A DNA stretch of 64,000 nucleotides, taken from JAHRVQ01 sp964548025. GTDB taxonomy: Bacteria; Pseudomonadota; Gammaproteobacteria; Pseudomonadales; Azotimanducaceae. Within the stretch, counting starts at the first letter, position 1, and every line of letters begins with the position of its first letter. Below are positions 35,022-44,282 of the stretch, piece after piece. Below the pieces are notes generated by a model that made no database searches, was not told the origin of the DNA, and saw nothing but the letters and a program-made list of their open reading frames with translations. The DNA is taken from positions 28,293 through 92,292 of the forward strand of contig CAZJRI010000002.1 of assembly GCA_964548025.1 (NCBI GenBank), read 5' to 3'. Both the position numbers and the translations under genes were made by a program.

Positions 35022-36233
35022 ATGCCAGGTGAATTATACAAAGCTGCGGCCATAGCGGGTGCAGCAGAAGCAAATAATATCGGATTCCTGGAAGAACCGG
35101 TTACGGCGCTTCAATTACATATTGAAGCCATTAAAAATTTAAGCGATCAAACTGGTATTCCCATCAAGAAAATAGATGGTGTCTTTTCTACCGGCTGGTC
35201 ATCCGAGCTATGTGAGCACCTCGGTATCCAGCCAAAGTACATAGATACAACGGCTGTCGGAGGCTGTTCATTCGAGATGCACGTGCATCATGCGCTGGGT
35301 GCTATCCATGCAGGAATTATAGACATTGCGCTGGTGAGTCATGGAGAAAACGGCTTCTCTGCGCGCAAGATTGGCGGTGGTGGCTCGGGTAATTATGGTC
35401 GTGGAGGTGGCGCATCTTCACCAGGCGCTGAAATGACTATGGCCTATGGAATGGGTGGTGCGCCTTCCAACTATGCTCATGCAATGGTTCGCCACATGCA
35501 TCGTTTTGGGACAACGACTGAAGATTTTGCCCATATCGCGAAAATCACCCGTGATTGGGCAACCCTGAATCCACGTGCAGCAATGTACTCGAAAGAAAAA
35601 CATCCATTTGGCGGACCCATCACCGTTCAACAGGTCGAAGAGTCAAGGTTGATCGCCTGGCCACTCACGATATTACACTGTTGCATGGTGGCAGATCACG
35701 GGGGTGCGGTATTTGTGGTGAGCCCGAAGGTTGCCGCAGGGCTGCGAACTAAACCAGTCTGGATTGCCGGGGCAGGCGAGAGCATGGGCCATTCGAATAT
35801 GCTGGAGATGGATGATTTCACGGCAACGTCGGCATATCGCAGTGCAGAAGCTGCCTATACCATGGCAGGTATGGGACCAAGCGATATGGAGATGGCACAG
35901 ATCTACGACTCGTTTACAATTACCGTTGCTATCACGGCAGAGATGCTGGGCCTTACCCCCAGGGGTGAAGGTCATACACTGTGGAAAGATGGACACGCAG
36001 CGCCAGGGGGTAAATTTCCCGTTAATACCAATGGCGGTGGCTTGTCATTTAATCACAGTGGTATGTACGGTATGCCCCTCTTGATTGAAGGATACCGTCA
36101 ATTGTCAGGGACAGCAGAAGATGGCGTTAACGGTGATCCAGGCAAGCAAACCAGCGCACGTACGTGCGTAATCAATGGCACCGGTGGTAGTTTATCCACA
36201 ACCGGAACACTGGTGCTGATGGCTGACGATTGA
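35022..36233 (+). CDS. Thiolase-like protein (SCP-x/Ltp2-type)
   Basis: 403 residues. The lipid-transfer-protein/SCP-x thiolase fold is recognisable from AIAGAAEAN, DTTAVGGCSFEMHVHHALGAIHAG, AQIYDSFTITVAITAEMLG and the C-terminal NTNGGGLSFNHSGMYGM. The Cys in VGGCSFE is near the usual nucleophile position, but the surrounding motif is not that of biosynthetic/degradative thiolases, and the usual C-terminal CxG is replaced by NGTGG. With its DUF35 partner it fits the retro-aldolase group that shortens branched or steroid acyl-CoA side chains. The substrate is not visible. Confidence 0.85.
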   Translation: MPGELYKAAAIAGAAEANNIGFLEEPVTALQLHIEAIKNLSDQTGIPIKKIDGVFSTGWSSELCEHLGIQPKYIDTTAVGGCSFEMHVHHALGAIHAGIIDIALVSHGENGFSARKIGGGGSGNYGRGGGASSPGAEMTMAYGMGGAPSNYAHAMVRHMHRFGTTTEDFAHIAKITRDWATLNPRAAMYSKEKHPFGGPITVQQVEESRLIAWPLTILHCCMVADHGGAVFVVSPKVAAGLRTKPVWIAGAGESMGHSNMLEMDDFTATSAYRSAEAAYTMAGMGPSDMEMAQIYDSFTITVAITAEMLGLTPRGEGHTLWKDGHAAPGGKFPVNTNGGGLSFNHSGMYGMPLLIEGYRQLSGTAEDGVNGDPGKQTSARTCVINGTGGSLSTTGTLVLMADD

Positions 36234-36291
36234 GTTAGACACCCGCTGCTGACCGTTGCTGATAGGTCTGCGCGAGCAAAAGGCTGAGAAC

Positions 36292-37314
36292 ATGGTTCTG
36301 CTTCGAATACTCAAGTGGATGATAATCGCCGCGATTGCAGTCATAGTTGGTTTTGCTGTGATGCTTCTCGGCGGTTCGCAGCTCTCGCTCGATAGGGACT
36401 ATACCCACACGCAGGAAACCGCTGCGCTGCCAGCATTTACCCCTATCGGTGGTTCCGGGCTGGTCACGATTTCTGCTAACGGCCATCAGTTCAGAGCGCG
36501 AATAGCCGGTTTTGATGGTAATGACGAGAAACCGGCTGTCATGTTGCTGCATGGATTCCCGGTTACATCCGCCATGTGGGTTGATCTCATCCAACCTCTG
36601 GAAGATGCAGGATACCGGGTCGTGGCTTTTGATCAGCGCGGTTATAGCCCCGGAGCCAGACCCGAAGACATCAGTGAATATACCATTGATAAGTTGAGCG
36701 CAGATGTTATCGCCGTTGCCGATGCGACCGGGATGGATCGTTTTCACCTGATCGGTCATGATTGGGGCGCTGGTGTGGGCTGGTCGATAGTTCTGGGCCA
36801 GCCGACACGTCTTCTAAGCTGGACAGGATTGTCCATAGCACATCCCGCGGCATTTACAGATGCACTCGCCAATGACCCGGATCAGCAGGCGCGTAGCAGC
36901 TATTTTCTCTTTTTCCGAACGCCCTTGCTGCCTGAGACCGTTTTCACGTTTAACGGTCTCCAGATATTAATGAGTTTTTATGGCGAGATGTCCAGGCTCC
37001 AGCGGGATGAATACTTTTCTGTATTCAGTGAGCCAGGCGCGCTGACGTCTGGTTTAAACTGGTATCGCGCGATGAATCAAAGTCTGACCGGGGGAGATGA
37101 GATTGAATCTGATGTCAGTATCCCAACATTATTCATCTGGGGGAACAATGACGGCGCGGTCGGGCGGGTCGCAGTTGAATCAATGGCGCAGTATATGAAA
37201 GGACCCTATCTGGAAATCGAGCTGGATGCCGGTCATTGGTTGATGGTGGACTATCCTGCCGAAGTAACGGATGCCGTATTGGATCACCTTGCAGCGTTTA
37301 GTCGTACCCCGTGA
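36292..37314 (+). CDS. Membrane-anchored alpha/beta hydrolase, epoxide-hydrolase-like
   Basis: 340 residues from the ATG at 36292; an in-frame TTG at 36256 is weaker. One N-terminal transmembrane helix (about 7-28) is followed by an epoxide hydrolase/dehalogenase-type domain: LLHGFPVTSAMW (oxyanion HGFP, 86-97), DQRGYSPG, and the nucleophile elbow GHDWGAG with Asp157. A C-terminal AGHWLMVDYP carries the catalytic His. Asp as nucleophile favours epoxide hydrolase, haloalkane dehalogenase or fluoroacetate-type chemistry over esterase activity. The domain orientation is probably periplasmic. It lies 58 bases after the thiolase gene on the same strand and may be in the same unit. Confidence 0.83.
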   Translation: MVLLRILKWMIIAAIAVIVGFAVMLLGGSQLSLDRDYTHTQETAALPAFTPIGGSGLVTISANGHQFRARIAGFDGNDEKPAVMLLHGFPVTSAMWVDLIQPLEDAGYRVVAFDQRGYSPGARPEDISEYTIDKLSADVIAVADATGMDRFHLIGHDWGAGVGWSIVLGQPTRLLSWTGLSIAHPAAFTDALANDPDQQARSSYFLFFRTPLLPETVFTFNGLQILMSFYGEMSRLQRDEYFSVFSEPGALTSGLNWYRAMNQSLTGGDEIESDVSIPTLFIWGNNDGAVGRVAVESMAQYMKGPYLEIELDAGHWLMVDYPAEVTDAVLDHLAAFSRTP

Positions 37315-37334
37315 TCGGGCATTGGTCCGTATTT

Positions 37335-37352
37335 CTTAAAACTAACTTAACA
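37335..37352 (+). promoter_or_regulatory. Candidate PhoB half-site repeat before phoB
   Basis: Two 7-base units, CTTAAAA and CTTAACA, spaced 11 bases apart (CTAA between) lie 45 bases before phoB. The 11-base period is that of a Pho box, but the bases match the consensus CTGTCAT only loosely. Autoregulation of phoBR is normal, so the site is plausible rather than shown. Confidence 0.25.
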
Positions 37353-37396
37353 AATCCATGGTAAATTTGATCGTTGTTCGCGATTGAGTCGGTCGT

Positions 37397-38095
37397 ATGT
37401 CTGATCAAAAGAAAATCGTCATCATAGAAGATGAAGCAGATATTCTTGAGGTAATTCGATACAACCTGAAACGTGAAGGATTTGAGGTTTTCTCCTCCGT
37501 TGATGGAGCATCTGGCGTGGACTCCATAACAAGAAATCTGCCAGACCTGATCATACTTGACCTGATGTTGCCCGGTATTGACGGCCTGGAAATCTGTCGA
37601 CGGTTGAAGACGAACGACAGTACGGAACAGATACCGATCATCATGGTAACAGCGAAAGGTGAAGAGAGTGATATCGTTATTGGTCTCGGTCTCGGTGCAG
37701 ACGATTATATTCCCAAACCCTTCAGTCCCAGAGAACTTGTCGCAAGGGTTAAGGCTGTCCTTCGCAGGAGCGCTAGATCAGAAATAGCGTACAAGGAAGA
37801 AACGATCGAATTTGAAGACCTGGTGATCGATCCCGTCAGGTATAAGGTATTGCTCAATTCATCTGTCATCAAATTGACCGCGACCGAATTCAGGTTGTTG
37901 TTTCACCTGGCCAGCCATGCAGGGCAGGTGTTCTCGAGGGCACAATTACTGGATCAGGCGTTTGGCACGGATACCATTGTTGTTGACAGAAATGTTGATG
38001 TTCATATACGAGCGATTCGCAAAAAGCTGGGTGATAACGAGCTGTTTATCGAGACCATCAGAGGCATTGGTTATCGATTCAGGGAAAGAGAATAG
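37397..38095 (+). CDS. phoB: Phosphate regulon response regulator PhoB
   Basis: 232 residues, OmpR/PhoB family. The receiver domain (1-122) has the acidic pair in IIEDEAD, phosphoacceptor Asp55 (LIILDLMLPG), and Thr/Lys in MVTAKGEE; the C-terminal winged helix (130-230) includes TATEFRLLFHLASHAG and RAIRKKLG. It senses nothing itself but is phosphorylated by PhoR under phosphate limitation and activates pst and pho genes. phoR starts on the base after its stop. Confidence 0.95.
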   Translation: MSDQKKIVIIEDEADILEVIRYNLKREGFEVFSSVDGASGVDSITRNLPDLIILDLMLPGIDGLEICRRLKTNDSTEQIPIIMVTAKGEESDIVIGLGLGADDYIPKPFSPRELVARVKAVLRRSARSEIAYKEETIEFEDLVIDPVRYKVLLNSSVIKLTATEFRLLFHLASHAGQVFSRAQLLDQAFGTDTIVVDRNVDVHIRAIRKKLGDNELFIETIRGIGYRFRERE

Positions 38096-39874
38096 ATGCC
38101 CCGGTTTGAGCCACGATTGTTTTCCCGACTTTATGCCGGGTACGTTGTCATCATCGTGCTCACAACGCTCATAGTCGGTGTTCTGGTCAGCAGACAGGTA
38201 ACTCAAAACAGTACCAGAGAAATTCATCAGTCCCTTGCGGTTCGTTCCGAGCTACTCTCGGAGATCGCAAGGGAAGCACTGTTAAAAAGGGCAGGAAGCC
38301 TTCAGCAAACAGTGATTGAACTGGGGCGCAAAACCGGTAGTCGACTTACGATCATTTCAACCGATGGCGTTGTGATTGCAGATTCCAGGGAATCCCCTTC
38401 GAATATGGACAATCACAGACAGCGCCCAGAGATTGTTGAGGCAGATAGAATGGGTTCAGCAATCACATCGAGGTATAGCGAAACCCTGCAGCAACAGATG
38501 ATCTACAGGGCTGTAACTGTGGTGGATCAGGGCAGAAATATTGGATTTGTTCGGGTCTCGTTACCTCTGACCTTCATTGATGAAAAACTGTTGCAACTGC
38601 GCCTGATTGTATTGTTCGGTGCAAGCATTGCAGCAATAGCCGCTTTGTTACTGGGATTCTATTTCGCAAGGCGGTTCTCTAATCCGCTGGCCGACATGAC
38701 GGAGATTGCAGAAGCGATTTCGAGAGGTGAATTCGAGAGGCGGATCGCGATTAATCGGCAGGATGAAATCGGCAAGCTTGCAGGTTCGATTAATAGAATG
38801 GCACGAAGTTCTGCCGCGAGAATGTCGGAGATTACGGCAGACCGGAATCTACTCGCCAAGATTTTCTCCAGTATGGTTGAAGGGGTAATTGGCATTGATC
38901 AGGATCAGCAAGTTATTCATATCAACCAGGCGGCTGCAGATCTTCTCGACCTGTCCGTTGAAGATTCCATTAGCAAACCCATCTGGGAAGGCCTGCGAAT
39001 TGAAGAGATAACCTCTGCATTGCAGCATGCGATGGAAACAAAGGATCTTGTGAAGGCCCAGATGCGCCGCTCTTTCGACAAGGGAGAGAGAGTGATTGAT
39101 ATTTCAGCGGTTGCACTTCGGGATGATGAAGGCCAGACATCCGGTGCGGTGATTGTTCTGCATGATGTTACAGAACTCGACAGACTGGCTCGAATAAGAA
39201 GAGATTTCGTTGCTAATGCCTCTCACGAGCTGAAAACTCCGATTACGGCAATCAGGGGGCTGGTTGAAACTATCCTGGATGATGCAGAGATGCCTTCAGA
39301 GACTCGTGATAGTTTTGTCAATAAAATAAGAATGCAGAGCCTCCGTCTTTCCACATTGGTTAGCGATCTTATAACGATATCAAGACTGGAGTCTGATCAG
39401 AGAGTACAGGATTATCAAAATCAGAACCTTGCCAAGATTGTCGGGCGTTCGATTTCCGAAATAGAACAGGCATGTCATGAGAAGAATATCAGTATCCGTT
39501 TTAATGAGTCTGATGAAGACTTCCCCGTGAAAGGCGACCTCCAGGCACTGGGACAACTCATTGATAATCTTCTCGACAATGCCGTCAATTACACGCCGGA
39601 AGAAGGTGTGATAACCGTTAACCTGTCGAAAACGCGTTCAACGGTTCAACTTGAGGTGATTGATACTGGTATTGGAATTAGTCCCCAGTATCAGCAACGG
39701 GTTTTTGAACGCTTCTATCGAGTTGACAAGGCTCGTTCCAGGGAACTGGGTGGTACGGGGCTTGGCTTGTCTATCGTGAAGAATATTGCTGAGCACCACA
39801 ATGGCACAGTCTCGCTAAAAAGCAGACCTGGAGCCGGTTCAACATTCACCGTAAACCTGCCACTAGCACAATAG
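38096..39874 (+). CDS. phoR: Phosphate regulon sensor histidine kinase PhoR
   Basis: 592 residues. Helix 1 is at 14-33, an extracytoplasmic domain at 35-165 and helix 2 at 168-190; HAMP covers about 190-243, PAS about 253-360, HisKA has His377 (NASHELKTP), and the HATPase domain has DNLLDNAVNYTP, DTGIGIS and GTGLGLSIVK. E. coli PhoR lacks a large periplasmic sensor; the 130-residue extracytoplasmic region and HAMP here match the longer PhoR type of Gram-positive and marine bacteria. A strong hairpin follows the gene. Confidence 0.94.
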   Translation: MPRFEPRLFSRLYAGYVVIIVLTTLIVGVLVSRQVTQNSTREIHQSLAVRSELLSEIAREALLKRAGSLQQTVIELGRKTGSRLTIISTDGVVIADSRESPSNMDNHRQRPEIVEADRMGSAITSRYSETLQQQMIYRAVTVVDQGRNIGFVRVSLPLTFIDEKLLQLRLIVLFGASIAAIAALLLGFYFARRFSNPLADMTEIAEAISRGEFERRIAINRQDEIGKLAGSINRMARSSAARMSEITADRNLLAKIFSSMVEGVIGIDQDQQVIHINQAAADLLDLSVEDSISKPIWEGLRIEEITSALQHAMETKDLVKAQMRRSFDKGERVIDISAVALRDDEGQTSGAVIVLHDVTELDRLARIRRDFVANASHELKTPITAIRGLVETILDDAEMPSETRDSFVNKIRMQSLRLSTLVSDLITISRLESDQRVQDYQNQNLAKIVGRSISEIEQACHEKNISIRFNESDEDFPVKGDLQALGQLIDNLLDNAVNYTPEEGVITVNLSKTRSTVQLEVIDTGIGISPQYQQRVFERFYRVDKARSRELGGTGLGLSIVKNIAEHHNGTVSLKSRPGAGSTFTVNLPLAQ

Positions 39875-39888
39875 AGAAAGGCATTGCC

Positions 39889-39920
39889 AAACTTCTTGAA
39901 AGTGTACTTTCGAGAAGTTT
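39889..39920 (+). terminator. Terminator-like hairpin between phoR and pstS
   Basis: A 14-bp stem with one G-T wobble (39889-39902 with 39907-39920) and loop TGTA, followed by T-rich sequence (TTTCTTTATTTT). It lies 15 bases after phoR. It probably ends or attenuates phoBR transcription before the pst promoter. Confidence 0.7.
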
Positions 39921-39928
39921 TACGGTTT

Positions 39929-39946
39929 CTTTATTTTATCTTTATG
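39929..39946 (+). promoter_or_regulatory. Candidate Pho box upstream of pstS
   Basis: The units CTTTATT (39929-39935) and CTTTATG (39940-39946) repeat with an 11-base period and match the PhoB half-site CT(G/T)T(A/C)AT at 6 and 5 of 7 positions. They lie 54 bases before pstS, immediately after the phoR hairpin, where a PhoB-activated promoter is expected. Confidence 0.45.
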
Positions 39947-39999
39947 CATCGTAGCAAGAATCAGTCACTCAGATAACTTTTACTTTGTGAGCGGCAGTA

Positions 40000-40977
40000 A
40001 TGAATTGTAGAACCTTTAAGCTAATGATGATGGTTATTGTTCCGAGCTTGCTAAGCAGCATCTCAAATGCTGAACGACTAAAAGGCACGGTTTCTCTTGA
40101 TGGATCAAGCACCGTATTTCCTATTAGTGAAGCAGTGGCAGAAGAATTTCTGGCAGTGCAACCTCGGGTTCGTGTGACCGTAGGGGTCTCCGGTACCGGT
40201 GGAGGATTCAAGAAGTTTCTTGCCGGAGAGACTGATATAAACGATGCGTCTCGACCGATTAAACCCAGTGAACTGAAGATCGCAGAAGAAGGCGACATTA
40301 GATTTATCGAATTACCGGTAGCCTTTGATGGTCTGTCCATCGTTGTAAATAAGAACAACCACTGGGTGGACTCTCTGACAGTTGCTGAACTAGGTAGGGT
40401 CTGGCAACCGGGTAGTACTATAAAAAACTGGAATGACATCCGCAGCGAATGGCCCGCTAAACCCATTCGGCTCTATGGGCCAGGACCAGATTCCGGAACT
40501 TTTGATTACTTTACCGAGACAATCAACGGTCAATCAGGTGCGTCGAGGCCGGACTATACAGCGAACGAGGATGACAATGCCCTGGTTCGGGGAATCAGCG
40601 GCGACAAGGGTGCTCTTGGTTATTTTGGTTATGCCTATTATGTGGCGAACCGGGATAAATTGAAGCTGGTGGCGATTGATGCTGGTGAAGGGCCGGTGAA
40701 AACTTCTTCAACCACCATCAACGACGGCTCATATTCACCCCTATCAAGACCTGTTTTTATATACGTTAGAGAAGATGCACTGGAACGACCTGAAGTGGTC
40801 GCATTTGTGAATTTTTATATCGAGAACGCCGCCCTGCTGGCCAGTGAGGTTGGTTATATCCCGCTGCCCTCCGGTGCCTATGATTCATTGCGGCAGAGAG
40901 TAGCCCAGCAGGAGAGTGGCTCCGCCTATACAAGTCAGAGCAGATTGGCTGTATCAAATCCCCTGGGTACAAACTAG
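40000..40977 (+). CDS. pstS: Phosphate ABC transporter substrate-binding protein PstS
   Basis: 325 residues with signal peptide 1-24 (ending SNA). The phosphate-loop motif DGSSTVFPISEAVAEEF is at about 33-49, and GVSGTGGGFKKFLAGETDINDASRPIK and the late GPGPDSGTFDYF are the usual PstS ligand-binding segments. It captures phosphate in the periplasm for PstCAB. It is the first gene of pstSCAB-phoU. Confidence 0.95.
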   Translation: MNCRTFKLMMMVIVPSLLSSISNAERLKGTVSLDGSSTVFPISEAVAEEFLAVQPRVRVTVGVSGTGGGFKKFLAGETDINDASRPIKPSELKIAEEGDIRFIELPVAFDGLSIVVNKNNHWVDSLTVAELGRVWQPGSTIKNWNDIRSEWPAKPIRLYGPGPDSGTFDYFTETINGQSGASRPDYTANEDDNALVRGISGDKGALGYFGYAYYVANRDKLKLVAIDAGEGPVKTSSTTINDGSYSPLSRPVFIYVREDALERPEVVAFVNFYIENAALLASEVGYIPLPSGAYDSLRQRVAQQESGSAYTSQSRLAVSNPLGTN

Positions 40978-40995
40978 TACTTTGGAACCCTCAAA

Positions 40996-41919
40996 TTGAA
41001 CCAGATTTCAGAGATTCCCGGTATCGACATCACAGCGAAGAAAAACCGTTGGGGTGAATCGTTGATCAGATCAGCACTGGCTCTTTGTGCACTGATTTCG
41101 GTTGCGACTACCTGTGTGATCATCTTTATTCTTTTAAGTGAAAATGCTGGCTTTTTCGAAGAGGTGAGCCCCGCTAGCTTCTTCCTGGGTACGAGGTGGG
41201 TTCCGCTTCTCGAACCAAGCTCATACGGTGTGCTACCACTGCTATGGGGCACCATGATCGTGACCCTTGGTGCTGCTTTGTTCTCCATTCCCATGGGTCT
41301 GGCCAGTGCGATTTATCTGAGTGAATATGCTTCAGAAAGAACACGCACGGTATTGAAACCTGTGCTGGAGGTTCTGGCCGGTATTCCGACTGTGGTTTAT
41401 GGCTATTTTGCCCTGACATTTGTAACACCGGTACTCAGCAGCATTGTTCCTGGTATTCAGGTATTCAATGCGTTGAGCGGTGCGATTGTTGTCGGCATCA
41501 TGATACTACCGACAATCACCACATTAAGTGACAATGCGCTACGTGCTGTACCCGATTCACTAAGACAGGGTGCCTATGCGCTTGGTGCGACATCCTATGA
41601 GGTGACTACAAGCGTTGTGGTTCCGGCAGGTTTATCGGGTGTTATAGCGTCCTTTCTACTGGCAATCTCCAGGGCCATTGGCGAAACCATGGCGGTGACG
41701 CTTGCCGCTGGTGCCACACCAAATCTTTCTTTCACCTTCCTCGAAAGCATCCAGACAATGACCGCGTATATTGTGCAGGTGAGTATGGGAGATACACCTG
41801 CTGGTGGCATTGCCTATCAAACGTTATTTGCGGTCGCTGGTCTGCTTTTCGTCATCACCCTGTCACTCAATATCGTATCGCAATGGATACTGAAGAGATT
41901 TCGTGAGGTCTATGAATAA
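40996..41919 (+). CDS. pstC: Phosphate ABC transporter permease PstC
   Basis: 307 residues from a TTG start, with GGAA about 9 bases upstream. Six transmembrane helices and the permease loop ALGATSYEVTTSVVVPAGLSG (EAA-type) before the last helices are present. It forms the inner-membrane channel with PstA. Its stop overlaps the pstA start by one base (TAATG). The rare start may lower its yield relative to PstS. Confidence 0.93.
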   Translation: MNQISEIPGIDITAKKNRWGESLIRSALALCALISVATTCVIIFILLSENAGFFEEVSPASFFLGTRWVPLLEPSSYGVLPLLWGTMIVTLGAALFSIPMGLASAIYLSEYASERTRTVLKPVLEVLAGIPTVVYGYFALTFVTPVLSSIVPGIQVFNALSGAIVVGIMILPTITTLSDNALRAVPDSLRQGAYALGATSYEVTTSVVVPAGLSGVIASFLLAISRAIGETMAVTLAAGATPNLSFTFLESIQTMTAYIVQVSMGDTPAGGIAYQTLFAVAGLLFVITLSLNIVSQWILKRFREVYE

Positions 41920-42797
41920 TGAAGACCTTGCTAGAAGCCACCAGCGGACAGACTCGACGCAGATATCGAAAAGCTCGATTATTTGCTTACTTTTGTGCTG
42001 CCGTGACCTGGTCCGGCTGTATTCTGCTGGCGGTACTTCTTTACCAGATTTCCGTCGATGGATTTAAATGGCTCGACTTGCAATTTCTGACGAGTTTCCC
42101 GTCCCGTTTTCCCGAGAAGGCCGGTATCAAATCAGCCTTGGTGGGTACATTGTGGCTGATAAGCATGGTTGCATTCATTTCTATTCCAGTAGGTGTTGCC
42201 TCTGCACTGTATCTTGAAGAGTTGGCCGGTAAGGGACGAATCAATCGGCTGATTGAAATCAATACTGCTAATCTGGCAGGTGTCCCTTCAATCGTCTATG
42301 GCATTATTGGACTCGCCATTTTTGTTCGTGGACTGGGACTTGAACGCAGCCTGATATCAGGCGCGTTGACGATGAGTTTGCTGATCCTGCCTGTTATTGT
42401 CATTGCCAGTCGCGAAGCACTGAAAACGGTACCCTTGAGTATCAGGCAAGCGGCATTTGCACTCGGTGCGACCAGGTGGCAGACAGCCTGGTCTCATGTC
42501 TTACCTGCTGCCTTCCCGGGGATTTTAACTGGGGTGATCCTTGCCTTGTCACGTGCGATTGGAGAAACGGCACCATTACTGATGATCGGCGCTTTGACCT
42601 ACGTCGCTTTTCTGCCCGAAGGGCCAATGGATTCATTCACCGCATTACCCATACAGATCTTTAATTGGGTATCAAGACCTCAACAGGAATTTCATGAACT
42701 GGCTGCCGCTGGGATCATTATGCTATTAGCTGTTCTGCTGACGATGAATACTGCGGCAATTGTCATAAGGTATAAAACGGAGAAGAAACTACAATGA
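41919..42797 (+). CDS. pstA: Phosphate ABC transporter permease PstA
   Basis: 292 residues with about six transmembrane helices. VGVASALYLEELAG and the EAA-type loop FALGATRWQTAWSHVLPAAFPG are characteristic of PstA. The start overlaps pstC by one base and the end overlaps pstB by four (ATGA), so the permease and ATPase genes are translationally coupled. Confidence 0.93.
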   Translation: MKTLLEATSGQTRRRYRKARLFAYFCAAVTWSGCILLAVLLYQISVDGFKWLDLQFLTSFPSRFPEKAGIKSALVGTLWLISMVAFISIPVGVASALYLEELAGKGRINRLIEINTANLAGVPSIVYGIIGLAIFVRGLGLERSLISGALTMSLLILPVIVIASREALKTVPLSIRQAAFALGATRWQTAWSHVLPAAFPGILTGVILALSRAIGETAPLLMIGALTYVAFLPEGPMDSFTALPIQIFNWVSRPQQEFHELAAAGIIMLLAVLLTMNTAAIVIRYKTEKKLQ

Positions 42798-43588
42798 TGT
42801 CTCAGACAGTGAGTACCAATAGTCTGCAGATCGTGCCTGCACAAACGATATTGCAGCTTAAAGAGGTAAAGATTTCATATTCAGGAATCCCAGCGGTAAA
42901 TGCAGTTTCATTCCCGATCGCCAGAAACAGAATTACCTCAATCATCGGACCCTCAGGATGTGGCAAGAGCACACTGTTGAGATCGCTCAATAGAATGAAT
43001 GACTTTTATCCGGGGGTTTCGGTTGAAGGAGAACTCAGCTACAACGGTCAGAACCTATATGGCAAAGAGGTGGACCCGGTTGAGGTTAGACGGCAGATCG
43101 GCATGGTATTCCAGAAACCCAATCCATTCCCGAAGTCCGTATATAAGAATGTTTCCTGGGGTCCTTTAATACATGGCTTTGCCGGGTCGGTAGATGAGTT
43201 GGTTGAAGAGTCATTGAAGAAGGCGGCATTGTGGGATGAGGTTAAAGACCGATTACACGATTCCGCGCTTGGCTTATCGGGTGGTCAGCAGCAGCGTTTG
43301 TGTATAGCGAGGGCATTGGCAATGCAGCCAGATATTCTCCTGATGGATGAGCCCTGTTCCGCGCTTGATCCGATATCAACGTCCCATATCGAGGATTTGA
43401 TTTTTAATCTGAAGAAGAACTATACGATCGTGATAGTCACTCACAATATGCAGCAGGCTGCACGAATTTCGGACTTCACAGCATTTCTGGAGATGGGTGA
43501 TCTTATTGAATTTGGGACGACCGATGAGATTTTCACCCGACCAGGTGAATCCCGCACGGAAGAGTATATAACCGGACGTTTTGGATAA
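42794..43588 (+). CDS. pstB: Phosphate ABC transporter ATP-binding protein PstB
   Basis: 264 residues. Walker A GPSGCGKST (about 54-62), the Q-loop FQKPNPFP with the PstB-specific proline pattern, signature LSGGQQQRL, Walker B ILLMDEPCSALDP and the H-loop VTHNM are all present. It powers PstCA. The next gene, phoU, starts 14 bases downstream. Confidence 0.95.
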   Translation: MMSQTVSTNSLQIVPAQTILQLKEVKISYSGIPAVNAVSFPIARNRITSIIGPSGCGKSTLLRSLNRMNDFYPGVSVEGELSYNGQNLYGKEVDPVEVRRQIGMVFQKPNPFPKSVYKNVSWGPLIHGFAGSVDELVEESLKKAALWDEVKDRLHDSALGLSGGQQQRLCIARALAMQPDILLMDEPCSALDPISTSHIEDLIFNLKKNYTIVIVTHNMQQAARISDFTAFLEMGDLIEFGTTDEIFTRPGESRTEEYITGRFG

Positions 43589-43602
43589 CTAACGAGATAA
43601 CT

Positions 43603-44277
43603 ATGGCCCTGCATTTACAAAGAGACCTTGCTCAACTTAAGAAAGAACTGCTTCAACTGGGCGCAATGGTTGAAAGTGCGATTGATGAATCACTCGATGC
43701 ACTCAATAATCGCAAATCATCGCTTGCAGAAGAACTTCTGCAGAAAGAAGCACTGATCGATGAAAAGGAAGTTGAAATCGAAGAATCCTGTCTGAAGATC
43801 CTGGCCCTGCATCAGCCTGTTGCTGTTGACCTCAGGTTTATTGTTGTTGTCCTCAAGGTTAATAATGACCTTGAACGGATGGGCGATCTGGCAGAACATA
43901 TTGCGGAGAGGGCAATCTTTCTGTCGAATGAAGAACCGATTCCATTCCCCGACAAATTTACTGACTTCATGCAATCGACCATCCGAATGATGGTCCGAAG
44001 CAGCCTCGATGCCCTGGTGAACCTCGATGTCGATCTGGCGAAAGAAATCATCGCGATGGATGATCAAATTGATGCCTTTAACCGCGAAATGTATGCCGAT
44101 CTACAGGCTTGCATGACGGCAGATCCATCCACGATCAAGCGGAATGTTTCGCTCTTGTCAACTTCCCGTTACCTTGAAAGGATCGCTGATCTTGCAACCA
44201 ATATAGCCGAGGACGTTGTCTTTATGGTGGATGGTGAGGTGGTTCGGCACAGGGGTGAGAATCAGGTTAAGGTCTGA
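43603..44277 (+). CDS. phoU: Phosphate transport regulator PhoU
   Basis: 224 residues made of two three-helix bundles, each with a metal-site motif: DLRFIVVVLKVNNDLERMGDLAEHI, and later SLLSTSRYLERIADLATNIAEDV (E-R-x-x-D patterns). PhoU mediates the signal from PstB to PhoR and keeps the regulon off when phosphate is ample. It is the last gene of the pst operon; a small unrelated frame begins 5 bases later. Confidence 0.94.
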   Translation: MALHLQRDLAQLKKELLQLGAMVESAIDESLDALNNRKSSLAEELLQKEALIDEKEVEIEESCLKILALHQPVAVDLRFIVVVLKVNNDLERMGDLAEHIAERAIFLSNEEPIPFPDKFTDFMQSTIRMMVRSSLDALVNLDVDLAKEIIAMDDQIDAFNREMYADLQACMTADPSTIKRNVSLLSTSRYLERIADLATNIAEDVVFMVDGEVVRHRGENQVKV

Positions 44278-44282
44278 TAGAT

